Assembly (NCBI GenBank): GCA_021802115.1
Contig: JAKABA010000014.1
Span: 1-52,450, forward strand
Direction of reading: 5' to 3'
Length of the DNA: 52,450 nt
Source of the DNA: a bacterium
GTDB taxonomy: Bacteria; Chloroflexota; Dormibacteria; UBA8260; Bog-877
The notes under the pieces are model-generated. The model did no database searches. It was not told the DNA's origin and saw only the letters and a program-made list of their open reading frames with translations. The translations under genes and the position numbers were made by a program. Shown here one piece after another: positions 32,755-40,740 of the stretch. How positions within the stretch are numbered: the first letter of the stretch is position 1; each line of letters opens with the position of its first letter.

Positions 32755-33333
32755 ATGCGACGCAAGACTTTCGATGCGCTACTGACTTCGGTGGGTGCGA
32801 TGCTGACTCTGACCTTGATCGTGGCAGGGGCGCTCATGATGTGGGGCGCGGTCTTCACTCAGAATGAGGTGCACAATCAACTGGCCTCGCAAAAGGTTTA
32901 CTTCCCGACCGCAGCCGCCTTCGCTCACGCCAAGGCCGGCACCGAGATCACCCCGGGGATGAAGCCCTACCTGCTCCAGTACGCCGGGCAGGAGGTGCTC
33001 ACCGGCGCCCAGGCGGAGGCCTACGCGGACCACTTCATCGCGGTGCACCTGTCCGAAATGCCCTACCACGGCGTCTACTCGCTGGTCAGCTCCGCGGCCC
33101 GCGCGGCCCAGCCCGGGAGCGCTCAGGCTGCCCAGCTGTCATCCCTTGAGACCACCTCGTTCCAGGGCACCACGCTGCGGAGCATGCTGCTCGAGGCCTA
33201 CGCGTTCGGGACCATTGGACAGATCGCTCTGATCGCGTCCATCGTCGCCTTCGTACTCGCGGCGATCACCCTGATCCTCACCTTCATGGGGTACCTGCAC
33301 CTGCGCCGCACGTCACCGGCTGTGATGATCTGA
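32755..33333 (+). CDS. Membrane protein with two helices and an outer domain, unknown
   Basis: A 192-residue protein. Helix one at about 10-33 (SVGAMLTLTLIVAGALMMWG), helix two at about 155-182 (IGQIALIASIVAFVLAAITL). Between them, about 115 residues face outside, with KVYFPTAAAFAHAKAGTEIT and MKPYLLQYAGQEVLTGAQAE. The ribosome site AAAAGGAGG is the best in the window, and a perfect terminator follows, so this is a single-gene transcript that may be strongly expressed. Function unknown. Confidence 0.75.
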   Translation: MRRKTFDALLTSVGAMLTLTLIVAGALMMWGAVFTQNEVHNQLASQKVYFPTAAAFAHAKAGTEITPGMKPYLLQYAGQEVLTGAQAEAYADHFIAVHLSEMPYHGVYSLVSSAARAAQPGSAQAAQLSSLETTSFQGTTLRSMLLEAYAFGTIGQIALIASIVAFVLAAITLILTFMGYLHLRRTSPAVMI

Positions 33334-33371
33334 CCCAATCCTTTCAGCGGTCCCGAGACCGGGGGAGTGTG

Positions 33372-33399
33372 AACCCCGCACCGAATTCGGTGCGGGGTT
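33372..33399 (+). terminator. Rho-independent terminator
   Basis: A perfect 28-base palindrome (AACCCCGCACCGAA and its complement), followed by CCTGTTTG. It lies 38 bases after the stop of the membrane protein gene. As a palindrome it can also act for minus-strand transcripts ending after 33492. Confidence 0.88.
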
Positions 33400-33491
33400 C
33401 CTGTTTGTCAGTAGTTGAGGCGGCCCGCCCCGGGCCAGCGCTTTAGAGGCTCGGCACCCGGGCGGGCGCGGCGGAGGCTCGCCCGAGGCGA

Positions 33492-33704
33492 TCAGGAGGA
33501 CCGGCGTCCGCGCCAGGTGGAACTGAGTAAGAGGGCCACCACCGCCAAGGGCATCAGCACCACTGCCAGCGTCGACACCCTGACTGCGACGAGCCAGGCT
33601 GCGACCACGATCACGGCGACACCGGCTGCCACCTCGGGCGTGTCGCCGATGATGAAGTCCCACCAGAAGCGACCGAACGCCGCCCCAGCGCGCCAGACGC
33701 TCAA
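33492..33704 (-). CDS. Small membrane protein, end of the COG4280-like operon
   Basis: TTG 33704 overlaps the stop of the upstream gene (TTGA). The 70-residue product has two hydrophobic helices (VAAGVAVIVVAAWLVAVRVS and TLAVVLMPLAVVALLLSS) and basic ends. No family recognised. Coupling to the COG4280-like gene suggests a partner subunit. Confidence 0.6.
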   Translation of the reverse strand: MSVWRAGAAFGRFWWDFIIGDTPEVAAGVAVIVVAAWLVAVRVSTLAVVLMPLAVVALLLSSTWRGRRSS

Positions 33705-34453
33705 CTAGCCTCCGCTGCCTGAACCGTCGGGCGGGATCGGCCGAGACCTCGCACCAAGAGCCAGGCGACCCCTCCGTAGACGGCCAGCAGGAGCAGCAAG
33801 GCGAGGTCGGACCCCGGCCAACGGACGCCCGCGCCCTCGCCGCTCCAGAAGGTTCCGAAGCTCACCAACATCAGGCCAACTCCCAGCTTCATGGCGTTCT
33901 CGGGGACCTCACTGAGCTGACGGGCCACCGCCAACCCGATCCCGACCACCACGATCACGGCCGCCGCCGCCGCGATGGTGGCGATCTCGAGATGGCCCGA
34001 GCTCAAGCCCAAGGTGAGCACGATCATCACCACCTCCATCCCCTCCAGGAAGGCCCCCTTGAAGCTGATCACGAAGCCAGTGGCGTCGCGCCCGGAACCG
34101 GTTCGCGGCTGGCCCGACAAGCGCTCGACCTCGCGGCGGTAGATGGCGTCCTCGTCATGCTTGGCCTTGTAGCCACTGGCCCTGAGGAGTGCCTTCCGCA
34201 GCCACTGCAAGCCCAGCACCAGAAGCAGGCTCCCCACCACCAGCCGCAACACGTTGATCGGCACGTAGTGCACCAGAGCTGGTCCCAGCGCGGCCACCAC
34301 GATGGCCAGGCATAGCACCGCCACAGCGCTGCCTTCCAGGGCCGACCGCCACCCCCTGGTGAAGCCTGCCGCCATGACGATGGTGAGCGCCTCCACCGTC
34401 TCCACCACGCAGGCGCCGAACACCGATAGCGCAATCAGGATGGTGGCCGTCAT
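33701..34453 (-). CDS. COG4280-like multi-pass membrane protein
   Basis: A 250-residue protein with seven or so helices. Two acidic helix motifs, ACVVETVEALTIV near the start and FKGAFLEGMEVVMIV in the second half, are placed as in two-repeat transporters such as FTR1 and the GDT1/LysE groups. A cytoplasmic loop between them (YKAKHDEDAIYRREVERLSG) is polar. It is probably a cation or small-solute transporter. ATG 34453 overlaps the stop of the broken ATPase frame (TGATG), which fixes the start; the frame runs on to 34588. It lies downstream of a PHO-box-like array. Confidence 0.75.
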   Translation of the reverse strand: MTATILIALSVFGACVVETVEALTIVMAAGFTRGWRSALEGSAVAVLCLAIVVAALGPALVHYVPINVLRLVVGSLLLVLGLQWLRKALLRASGYKAKHDEDAIYRREVERLSGQPRTGSGRDATGFVISFKGAFLEGMEVVMIVLTLGLSSGHLEIATIAAAAAVIVVVGIGLAVARQLSEVPENAMKLGVGLMLVSFGTFWSGEGAGVRWPGSDLALLLLLAVYGGVAWLLVRGLGRSRPTVQAAEAS

Positions 34454-35165
34454 CAGGAGAGGTCCAACTCCTGCTCCAGCGCTGGCCGGGCCAGAAGCCG
34501 GTGCGCCAAGGGCCGCTGGGAGGCTCCGACCGGGCCGCTCACAGGCGGGTCCTGGGCCGAGTCGAACCCGAGCGGGAACGCCAGGCAACCCGCGGGGTCT
34601 ACCGCGATCCCGAGGTTGGCCCCCCGGTTGGCCCGACCGGCGGATCTAACCCCCACCAGACGCGCGCCACCAGCAGTCTCCACCGCGTGGTCGTAGGCAC
34701 CGGCGCGGAAGGCGCTGTCCCTCACCATGTCGTAGAGGATGCCATCGGTCCGCTCGGAAGAGCAAATCGACAGGGAGTCCGGGCCCAGCAGCAGGGATAC
34801 CCGGGTCCTGGGGCTGGGAGGCTGGACGGTCGTGGCCACCACAGCCGTGGAGCCGATCCGGACTCGGCACAGCCGCTCTCCCACCAGACCGACCACCGTC
34901 CCGGTGAGGTGCCCGGACAGCCGGGTGAACTGGGCCACAAGTGGATCTGCAGGGTGCCAACCCACATCCTCCGGAGAGGCCATCTGGCAGGTCCGACCGT
35001 CTCTGATGACCGCCAGTTGGTCGGCAAGCGCGAACGCCTCCTGTTGGTCATGGGTGATGTAGATGACCGTGACGCCGCTGTCCCGCGACAGGGTGGCGAT
35101 CTCGACCCGGATCTGCTCGCGCAGATGAGTGTCCAGGTTGCAGTCGCGCCACAGCCAGTCAGCGC
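34453..35165 (-). pseudogene. ABC transporter ATPase, C-terminal half with TOBE domain
   Basis: The frame enters at about 35150 with NLDTHLREQIRVEIATLSRD (D-loop onward), then VTVIYITHDQQEAFALADQL (H-loop) and a TOBE-type tail (GTVVGLVGERLCRVRIGSTA). Walker A, Q-loop, signature and Walker B are all missing, so it cannot hydrolyse ATP. An internal ATG at 34983 could make a TOBE-only fragment of 176 residues. TOBE-bearing importers of this type move iron, sugar-phosphates or phosphonates. It is fused at its 5' end, out of frame, to a lipoprotein signal peptide. Confidence 0.8.
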
Positions 35166-35246
35166 CAACGAAAGTCCGCTCAGGGCCAGCAAGAGCCGCC
35201 GCCGGCGCGCGCCCTCTGGCACCTTTGCCAACAGAGTCACTGTCAT
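35132..35246 (-). pseudogene. Signal peptide remnant of a solute-binding lipoprotein
   Basis: ATG 35246, preceded by GAGGGAGGGAAGG, begins MTVTLLAKVPEGARRRRLLL then ALSGLSLALTGCG, a textbook lipoprotein signal peptide with lipobox LALTGC. About 10 codons later the sequence passes, in another frame, into the ATPase C-terminus. This is what a deletion from the start of a binding-protein gene to the middle of an ATPase gene would leave. Confidence 0.75.
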
Positions 35247-35319
35247 CCTTCCCTCCCTCAACCTACACGGCCCCGGGCACCGACCCGAGGCGGACTCCGC
35301 CATGCTCGAGGGTGCCCGG

Positions 35320-35358
35320 CTAAGTGGGGTTTTAAGGGAAAGCTATGGCGCAGTTAAG
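35320..35358 (-). promoter_or_regulatory. PHO-box-like operator, array of 11-bp-spaced repeats
   Basis: On the minus strand CTTAAC (35358-35353), CATAGC (35347-35342) and CTTAAA (35336-35331) start exactly 11 bases apart, and a fourth CTTAG follows at 12. The array precedes the lipoprotein remnant start by 74 bases and closely matches the array upstream of pstB. The spacing is that of PhoB/PhoP-type direct repeats. Confidence 0.75.
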
Positions 35359-35419
35359 AGCGCCCGGGGGGTGCGCGCGGACTGGGGCAGCGCCGCTCCT
35401 GGGCCACCCCGAGCGACGG

Positions 35420-36268
35420 CTAGGTGGGCAACTGAGCGGCATAGCGAGCGGCCCGCCGGCCCACCAACCGGCCCACCCCGATCAGGACCAGGATCATCGC
35501 CAGGATGACCAGCCCGGCCGCCCCGGCCACCTCATGTTCAAGCTGCGTGGGCAAGGTGGCGTTGAGGTAGACCACATAGGTCAAATAGCCGATGGGATGC
35601 TGGAAGAGGGTGAGCGTCGGGTTCTGGTCGGTGAACCCTACCGTGTAGAGCAGAGGCGCGGTCTCGCCAACGGCGATCGCCAGAGCCACCACCAGTCCCG
35701 ATGCGATCCCCGGGATGGCGGGGGGCAACAGGGCACGCCGAAGGATGGTGACGCGGGGTAGCCCCAGGGCGATGGCGGCGTCGCGCAGGGTGGCTGGTAC
35801 CTGCAGAAGCGCGACCTCGGTGGTCTTGACGACGTAGGGGAGGACGATGGCGGACAGCGCCAGGATCGCCGCCAGGAGTGAGAAGCCCCAGTGAAACTCC
35901 TGGTCCAGGACGATGTAGCCGACGAAGCCGATCACGATCGAGGGGATCCCGGCCAGGGTCTCGTAGCCGAGCCGAAGAATGCCCCCGCGGGTGGGACTGG
36001 CAAACTCCGCCAGGTATATTCCGCCGGCGATCCCCACCGGCCCGGCCACCACCAGGATGCCCACCATCAGGAGCAGACTGCCCAGGATCGCGTTCTGGAG
36101 GCCGTTGCTGGCCGTGGTGGCTGTCAGCAGATGCGCGTTGAGAGCCGGCGCCGACTGCTGCAGCAGGCTGGCGATGATGGCCAGCGACGGCACGATGACG
36201 ATGGCCAGCGCCAGCAGGCAAAGGCCCCAGAAGACCAGGTCGCGTCCCCGGCGGAGCGTCGAGCGCAC
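35420..36268 (-). CDS. pstA: PstA phosphate ABC permease
   Basis: A 282-residue permease with six helices. The coupling motif typical of these permeases is in LRDAAIALGLPRVTILRRAL. The start (LVFWGLCLLALAIVIVPSLA), GIAGGIYLAEFA and ETLAGIPSIVIGFVGY are characteristic of PstA. It is the last gene of the operon, 2 bases after pstC, and forms the membrane channel with PstC. No phoU follows. Confidence 0.95.
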   Translation of the reverse strand: MRSTLRRGRDLVFWGLCLLALAIVIVPSLAIIASLLQQSAPALNAHLLTATTASNGLQNAILGSLLLMVGILVVAGPVGIAGGIYLAEFASPTRGGILRLGYETLAGIPSIVIGFVGYIVLDQEFHWGFSLLAAILALSAIVLPYVVKTTEVALLQVPATLRDAAIALGLPRVTILRRALLPPAIPGIASGLVVALAIAVGETAPLLYTVGFTDQNPTLTLFQHPIGYLTYVVYLNATLPTQLEHEVAGAAGLVILAMILVLIGVGRLVGRRAARYAAQLPT

Positions 36269-36270
36269 GG

Positions 36271-37350
36271 TCAGATGCCTCGACCCACAGGCAGCACCGC
36301 CCCGCCGCTGACATGTCGGATCACCAGACGGCCGATCAGATTGGTGACGACCGTGATCACCAAGAGCACCACGCCAATGGCGGCCAGAGCGTGAATCGCC
36401 ATCCCGGTGGCATCGGTGAGGGCGGAGTCCAGCATGGCCACAATGGTCGCCGCCAAAGTCGAGAACGGCGAGTAGATGTTCACCGGGAAGCCGTTGAGCA
36501 GGTTGCCGCTGATCATCAGCACCGCCATGGTCTCTCCCAGCGCCCGCGCCCAGCCCAGGATGGCCGCCGCCAGAATGCCCCTCCGGACGTAGGGGATGGT
36601 CACCACCTTGGCGGTCTCGTACCGGGTCATCCCCAGCGCCAGGGCCCCTTCCTTGGCCAGGATCGGCACCGTGCGGATGAGCTCACGGGTGGTGGCGGCG
36701 ATGATCGGGATGATCATGACCGCCAGGATCAGAGACGCGGTCAGCAGTCCCTCACCACCACCCACGCCCCCACGGAATATGGGGATCACCGAACCCAGCC
36801 CGGTGAGGATGGGAAAGACGTGCTTGGCCAGCAAGGGCCCCAACACCAAGATGCCCCAAAACCCATAGACAACACTGGGGATCCCCGCCAGCAACTCCAG
36901 GAAGATGGAGAGGCTGCTCTGCAGCCCGGCCGGCACCCGCTCGGTCAGGGCCAGGACCGCTCCGACCGCCACCGGCACGGCGATCAGAAGCGCGATCAAC
37001 GACGACGCCAGCGTGCCGAAGATGAAGGGAAGGGCACCATAGCTCGCCCCGTGGGGAGCCAGCACACCGTGGTGGACGGTCTCCTTGGTGATGTAGAGAT
37101 TGCCGAAGGTGAAGATCTGACCGGTGAAGAAGTTGGTGCCGCTGTAGACGAACGCGGGGATCGCCTCCCGAATCATCTCCGCGGCCAGGAACAGCAGCAT
37201 CAGGGTTGGCACCAGGGCCGCCGCCAGGAGCGCGCCCCGCACCGCTCGGTCCCGACCGGTCAGGTCGGCATCGGCAAGCCGGCGGCGCGGGGGCACCACG
37301 GTGGGACCGGCGTCGCCGCCGGCCCCACGCGCGTTGCCAAGGAATCTCAT
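36271..37350 (-). CDS. pstC: PstC phosphate ABC permease
   Basis: A 359-residue permease. Helix one is at about 40-62 (LLAAALVPTLMLLFLAAEMI), and PstC-type blocks include FFTGQIFTFGN, IFLELLAGIPSVVYGFWGIL and the coupling loop KEGALALGMTRYETAKVVTI. ATG 37350 with GGTCCCCTTG ahead is chosen; the open frame extends into the pstS 3' end. An extended loop near residue 80 (GVLAPHGASYGALPFIFGTL) is usual for PstC. Confidence 0.95.
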   Translation of the reverse strand: MRFLGNARGAGGDAGPTVVPPRRRLADADLTGRDRAVRGALLAAALVPTLMLLFLAAEMIREAIPAFVYSGTNFFTGQIFTFGNLYITKETVHHGVLAPHGASYGALPFIFGTLASSLIALLIAVPVAVGAVLALTERVPAGLQSSLSIFLELLAGIPSVVYGFWGILVLGPLLAKHVFPILTGLGSVIPIFRGGVGGGEGLLTASLILAVMIIPIIAATTRELIRTVPILAKEGALALGMTRYETAKVVTIPYVRRGILAAAILGWARALGETMAVLMISGNLLNGFPVNIYSPFSTLAATIVAMLDSALTDATGMAIHALAAIGVVLLVITVVTNLIGRLVIRHVSGGAVLPVGRGI

Positions 37351-37375
37351 CAAGGGGACCGCTGCTACCGGCTCA

Positions 37376-38533
37376 CTACCCCGTGATCTTGTTGATCGCG
37401 GCTTCCACCTTGGGGATGACGCTGGTCGGCAGGGCCACGAAATTGACCGCCGAGAGGTTGCCGCCGGTGGCACCCCCGGTGGGGCTGATCGCCCAGTACA
37501 GGAACGTCCGAATCGCCTCCGCCGTGGTGGGGTTGGGCTGGGTCTTCTGGATCATCAGGTACTCGAAGTTGATGATCGGGTAGGAGTTAGATCCCGAACT
37601 GTAGATCAGCGACTGGCGCAGGTTGGACGGTGTGCTGCCAGATGAGGCATTGACCGCCGAGGTGATCGTGGCCAGGTCGGGGACCAGATAGTTGCCCGCT
37701 TGGTTCTGCAGCAGGGCCTCCTGCAGCCCCTGCTGCAGAGCTGTGTTCTCCACGCTGACTCCGATGTAGGCGACGCATCCGGGATTGGCCTTGCAAACCT
37801 GGATCATCCCGGGGTTGCCGTTGGCCGTGAGTTCGTTGGACACGGACGGCCAGGTCACGGTGGTCCCGAAGGCCGGCCCGTTGGCCCAAGCCGAGTTGGT
37901 CTTGGTCAGCAGGCTGGTGAAGATGAAGGTGTCGCCAGAGGAGTCCACCCTCCGCACTGGCACCACCTTGACGGCTGGGAGCGTGACCCCCGGGTTGATG
38001 CTGGCCAGCTGAGGGTCGTTCCACTTCGTGATCTTGCCCTCATACATCTGGGCCAGAATGTTGCCGGTTATCTTGAGGTTGGCGGGCATCCCGGGCACGT
38101 TGTAGTCAACCGCTTGAGCGGAGATTGCGATCGGGATGTTGAGCAAGCTGGGATTGGCGGCCGCCTGGGCCGGGGAGAGGTAGGCGTCCGAGCCCCCCAT
38201 CTGCACCAGGTTGCCAACGGCCTCGCTGATCCCCAATCCCGAGCCGCCCGGGCCCGGAGCCAAGGTGATGTTGGAGTAGGCCGCGTGAACCTGAGGCGCC
38301 AGCACCTGCAGGTACGGATAGATCAGGGTCGATCCCGCCTCGTTGAGCGTGACGGCGGTGGACGGATTCCCCGTCGCCGCTGCGGCCAGCTGGCCGGAGC
38401 TGCTGCTCGGGGCCGGGCTTTTGCCGGGGTGGGTGGTGGTGGTTGTGCCGCAGGCGCTCAGGGCCAGCGCGCAGGCGCCGATCGCCAGTGGGATCACGCC
38501 GAATCGGGGGTTGCCGACGAATTTAGGGTGCAT
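37376..38533 (-). CDS. pstS: PstS phosphate-binding lipoprotein
   Basis: A 385-residue protein with a lipobox (LALSAC, Cys at about 28), a Ser/Thr/Pro linker and the phosphate-binding fold: NEAGSTLIYPYLQVLAP and GSGLGISEAVGNLVQMGGSD give the phosphate-contacting Ser/Thr/Asp, and VRRVDSSGDTFIFTSLL supplies the Arg-Asp-Ser-Ser-Gly contact motif. It delivers phosphate to PstCA. Ribosome site GGGAGGATTC. It follows pstB by 63 bases and overlaps no gene. Confidence 0.95.
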   Translation of the reverse strand: MHPKFVGNPRFGVIPLAIGACALALSACGTTTTTHPGKSPAPSSSSGQLAAAATGNPSTAVTLNEAGSTLIYPYLQVLAPQVHAAYSNITLAPGPGGSGLGISEAVGNLVQMGGSDAYLSPAQAAANPSLLNIPIAISAQAVDYNVPGMPANLKITGNILAQMYEGKITKWNDPQLASINPGVTLPAVKVVPVRRVDSSGDTFIFTSLLTKTNSAWANGPAFGTTVTWPSVSNELTANGNPGMIQVCKANPGCVAYIGVSVENTALQQGLQEALLQNQAGNYLVPDLATITSAVNASSGSTPSNLRQSLIYSSGSNSYPIINFEYLMIQKTQPNPTTAEAIRTFLYWAISPTGGATGGNLSAVNFVALPTSVIPKVEAAINKITG

Positions 38534-38596
38534 TGAATCCTCCCATAGAAATTTGGTGAACCTCCATCGAACTGGTGCGGGGCGTCCCCCTGGCAG

Positions 38597-39403
38597 TTAC
38601 GCTGTTCGTCCCTCAAGGTAGGCGCGGCTCCGCTCGTCCCCAGGGTGATCGAAGAAGGCGCGAACCGGCGCCTGCTCGATCACCTCCCCGGCCATCATGA
38701 ACAGGACCTCGTCGGCGCAGCGCGCCGCCTGCTGCAGGTTGTGGGTGACAAACATCACCGTCTTGCTGCCGCGGAAGCTGGCCACCAGCTCCTCGATCCG
38801 GCCGGTGCTGTGCGGGTCGAGCGAAGACGTCGGCTCGTCCAACAGCAGAACTTCCGGCTCCACCGCCAACGCTCGCGCCATGCAGAGGAGCTGCTGTTGG
38901 CCTCCCGAGAGCATGAACGGAGTCCCTCCGAGGCGGTCGCGCACGGCCTCCCAGAGGCCGACGTCCCGGAGCAGGCCCTCGGTTCGCGCCGTCACCTCAC
39001 CGCGCGCCCAGAGCCCGTGGATGCGCGCCCCCAGGGAGACGTTCTCGGCAATGCTCTGGGGAAACGGGTTGGGCCGTTGAAACAGCATGCCCATTCGCCG
39101 GCGCAGGTCGCGAACGTCGGTGCCGCGAGCGTAGATGTCGCTCCCCTCCAGCAGGATGCTCCCATCGAGGTGAAATCCCGGCCGCTGGTCGTGGAGCCGG
39201 TTGAGCGACCTCAGGAGGGTGGTCTTGCCGCAGCCGGTGGGTCCGATCAGGGCGGTGACCTTGCCTCTGGCGATTTGCGCCGAGATCCCCTTCAATACCT
39301 GAGTGGCCCCGAACCCGACGCTCAGGTCGTGGAGGGCGACGGCGCCCTCGCCAACCGCCGCCGAAGCCCCGTCGGGCGGTGTCGCCCGCCTCTCCATAAG
39401 CAT
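38597..39403 (-). CDS. pstB: PstB phosphate ABC ATPase
   Basis: A 268-residue ATPase: Walker A IGPTGCGKTT (about 53-62), Q-loop LFQRPNPFPQSIAENV, signature MLSGGQQQLLCMARAL, Walker B VLLLDEPTSSLDPHST and H-loop MFVTHNLQQAARCAD. The Q-loop with PNPFP is specific to PstB. Here pstB is the first gene, giving the order B-S-C-A. Only 22 bases separate the operator array from ATG 39403, so the mRNA may be leaderless or ATG 39397 may be used. Confidence 0.95.
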   Translation of the reverse strand: MLMERRATPPDGASAAVGEGAVALHDLSVGFGATQVLKGISAQIARGKVTALIGPTGCGKTTLLRSLNRLHDQRPGFHLDGSILLEGSDIYARGTDVRDLRRRMGMLFQRPNPFPQSIAENVSLGARIHGLWARGEVTARTEGLLRDVGLWEAVRDRLGGTPFMLSGGQQQLLCMARALAVEPEVLLLDEPTSSLDPHSTGRIEELVASFRGSKTVMFVTHNLQQAARCADEVLFMMAGEVIEQAPVRAFFDHPGDERSRAYLEGRTA

Positions 39404-39425
39404 GTCGCCAGCATATGGAGGCTTT

Positions 39426-39464
39426 ACTAAGACTCGGTTATGTAAAAGCTATGGGGCGATTAAG
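39426..39464 (-). promoter_or_regulatory. PHO-box-like operator of the pst operon
   Basis: Four repeats on the minus strand, CTTAAT (39464), CATAGC (39453), CATAAC (39442) and CTTAGT (39431), begin exactly 11 bases apart. They share the block CCATAGCTTT with the array at 35320-35358. Position directly upstream of pstB and the 11-base period fit tandem binding of a PhoP/PhoB-type activator. The regulator genes are not in the window. Confidence 0.85.
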
Positions 39465-39477
39465 GCCCCGCCGGAGC

Positions 39478-40740
39478 TCAGTCGGCCAGCTGGCGGAATG
39501 CCAGACAGGCGTTGTGGCCGCCGAAACCAAAGGAGTTGTTGAGGACCAGCCGAGGCTGCACCAGGCGCACTCCCTCCGTGACGTAGTCGAGATCGCACTC
39601 CGGATCGGGCGTCTCGTAGTTGATCGTGGGCGGCACCCGTCCGTCCACGATCGCCATCACCGAGAAGACGGATTCGATGGCCCCCGCCGCTCCCAGGCTG
39701 TGCCCCGTCATGGACTTGGTGGAAGAGACCGGGATCTGCCGCGACCGCTCTCCCAGCACACTCTTGATGGCGGCGGTCTCGGCCGCATCGTTGAGCGTAG
39801 TGGAGGTGCCGTGGGCGTTGATGTAGTCGACATCCGCCGCGCTGGCCCCCGCCTTCTCCAGCGCCCGCTGCATCGCCCGGCGGGCGCCCCGTCCGGTGGG
39901 CTCCGGGGCCGTCAGGTGATAGGCGTCGGCGCTGGCACCGTAACCGGCCACCTCGGCCAGGATGGGAGCCCCCCGCCGACGCGCTCGTTGATACTCCTCC
40001 AGCACCAGAATCCCGCATGCCTCGGCGACCACGAAGCCATCTCTGCCGGCATCGAAGGGCCGGCTGGCGTGCTCCGGGTCATCGTTGCGTTGGGAGAGCG
40101 CTCGCATGGAGCTGAAGGCACCCACCGCCAGCGGGGTGATGGTCGCCTCGCTGCCCCCGGCGATGCAGGCGACAGCGTCGCCGCGGCGAATGATTTCGGC
40201 GGCCTCCCCGATGGCGTGGGCGCCGCTGGCGCAGGCGGAGACCAGGCCGAAGTTGGGCCCGCTGGCGCCGAAGCGCATCGCGATCTCGCCAGCCGCGATA
40301 TCCACCATGATCATCGGAACCGTGAAGGGGCTGAGACGCCGGGGACCCTTCTCGGCCAGGGTCAAGGTGGCCTCCTCCATGACCTTCAGGCCACCGATCC
40401 CGGAGCCGACGATCACCCCCACCTCGTCGCGGTTGGAGTCGTCGATAACCAGTCCTGACTGCTCCATGGCCTCGCTGGTGGCCGCCAGCGCGAACTGGGT
40501 GAAGCGAGCGGTCCGGCTCACCTGTTTGCGGTCGATGAAGTCGGTGGGCTCAAAGTCGAGCACCTCGCCGGCCATCTGGGACCCGAAGGGTGAGGGATCG
40601 AAGGAGGTGATCCGGGCAATCCCGTTGCGGCCGGCGCAGAGCGCCTCCCAGCTGGCCCGCACCCCGATTCCTACCGGAGTCACGGCGCCCATCCCGGTGA
40701 TGACCACCCGACGCGACCGGGTCTCGTCTGAACCGCTCAA
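39478..40740 (-). CDS. fabF: FabF, beta-ketoacyl-ACP synthase II
   Basis: A 420-residue condensing enzyme elongating acyl-ACP with malonyl-ACP. The catalytic triad is visible: C170 in LVSACASGAHAIGEA, His in YINAHGTSTTLND, and His in TKSMTGHSLGAAGA; the Gly-rich FGFGGHNACLAF closes the fold. Start TTG 40740 overlaps the fabH stop, so the two are co-translated. Type II fatty acid synthesis, cytoplasm. No acyl carrier protein gene lies next to it, unlike many fab clusters. Confidence 0.96.
   Translation of the reverse strand: MSGSDETRSRRVVITGMGAVTPVGIGVRASWEALCAGRNGIARITSFDPSPFGSQMAGEVLDFEPTDFIDRKQVSRTARFTQFALAATSEAMEQSGLVIDDSNRDEVGVIVGSGIGGLKVMEEATLTLAEKGPRRLSPFTVPMIMVDIAAGEIAMRFGASGPNFGLVSACASGAHAIGEAAEIIRRGDAVACIAGGSEATITPLAVGAFSSMRALSQRNDDPEHASRPFDAGRDGFVVAEACGILVLEEYQRARRRGAPILAEVAGYGASADAYHLTAPEPTGRGARRAMQRALEKAGASAADVDYINAHGTSTTLNDAAETAAIKSVLGERSRQIPVSSTKSMTGHSLGAAGAIESVFSVMAIVDGRVPPTINYETPDPECDLDYVTEGVRLVQPRLVLNNSFGFGGHNACLAFRQLAD

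Noticed and set aside
36313..37386. Plus-strand 357-codon frame opposite pstC, rich in Gln, Asp and His
   Set aside because: Low-complexity product with no domain, exactly antisense to a membrane protein gene; typical GC shadow.
39415..40458. Plus-strand 347-codon frame opposite fabF
   Set aside because: No domain and runs through the pst operator array; shadow of fabF.
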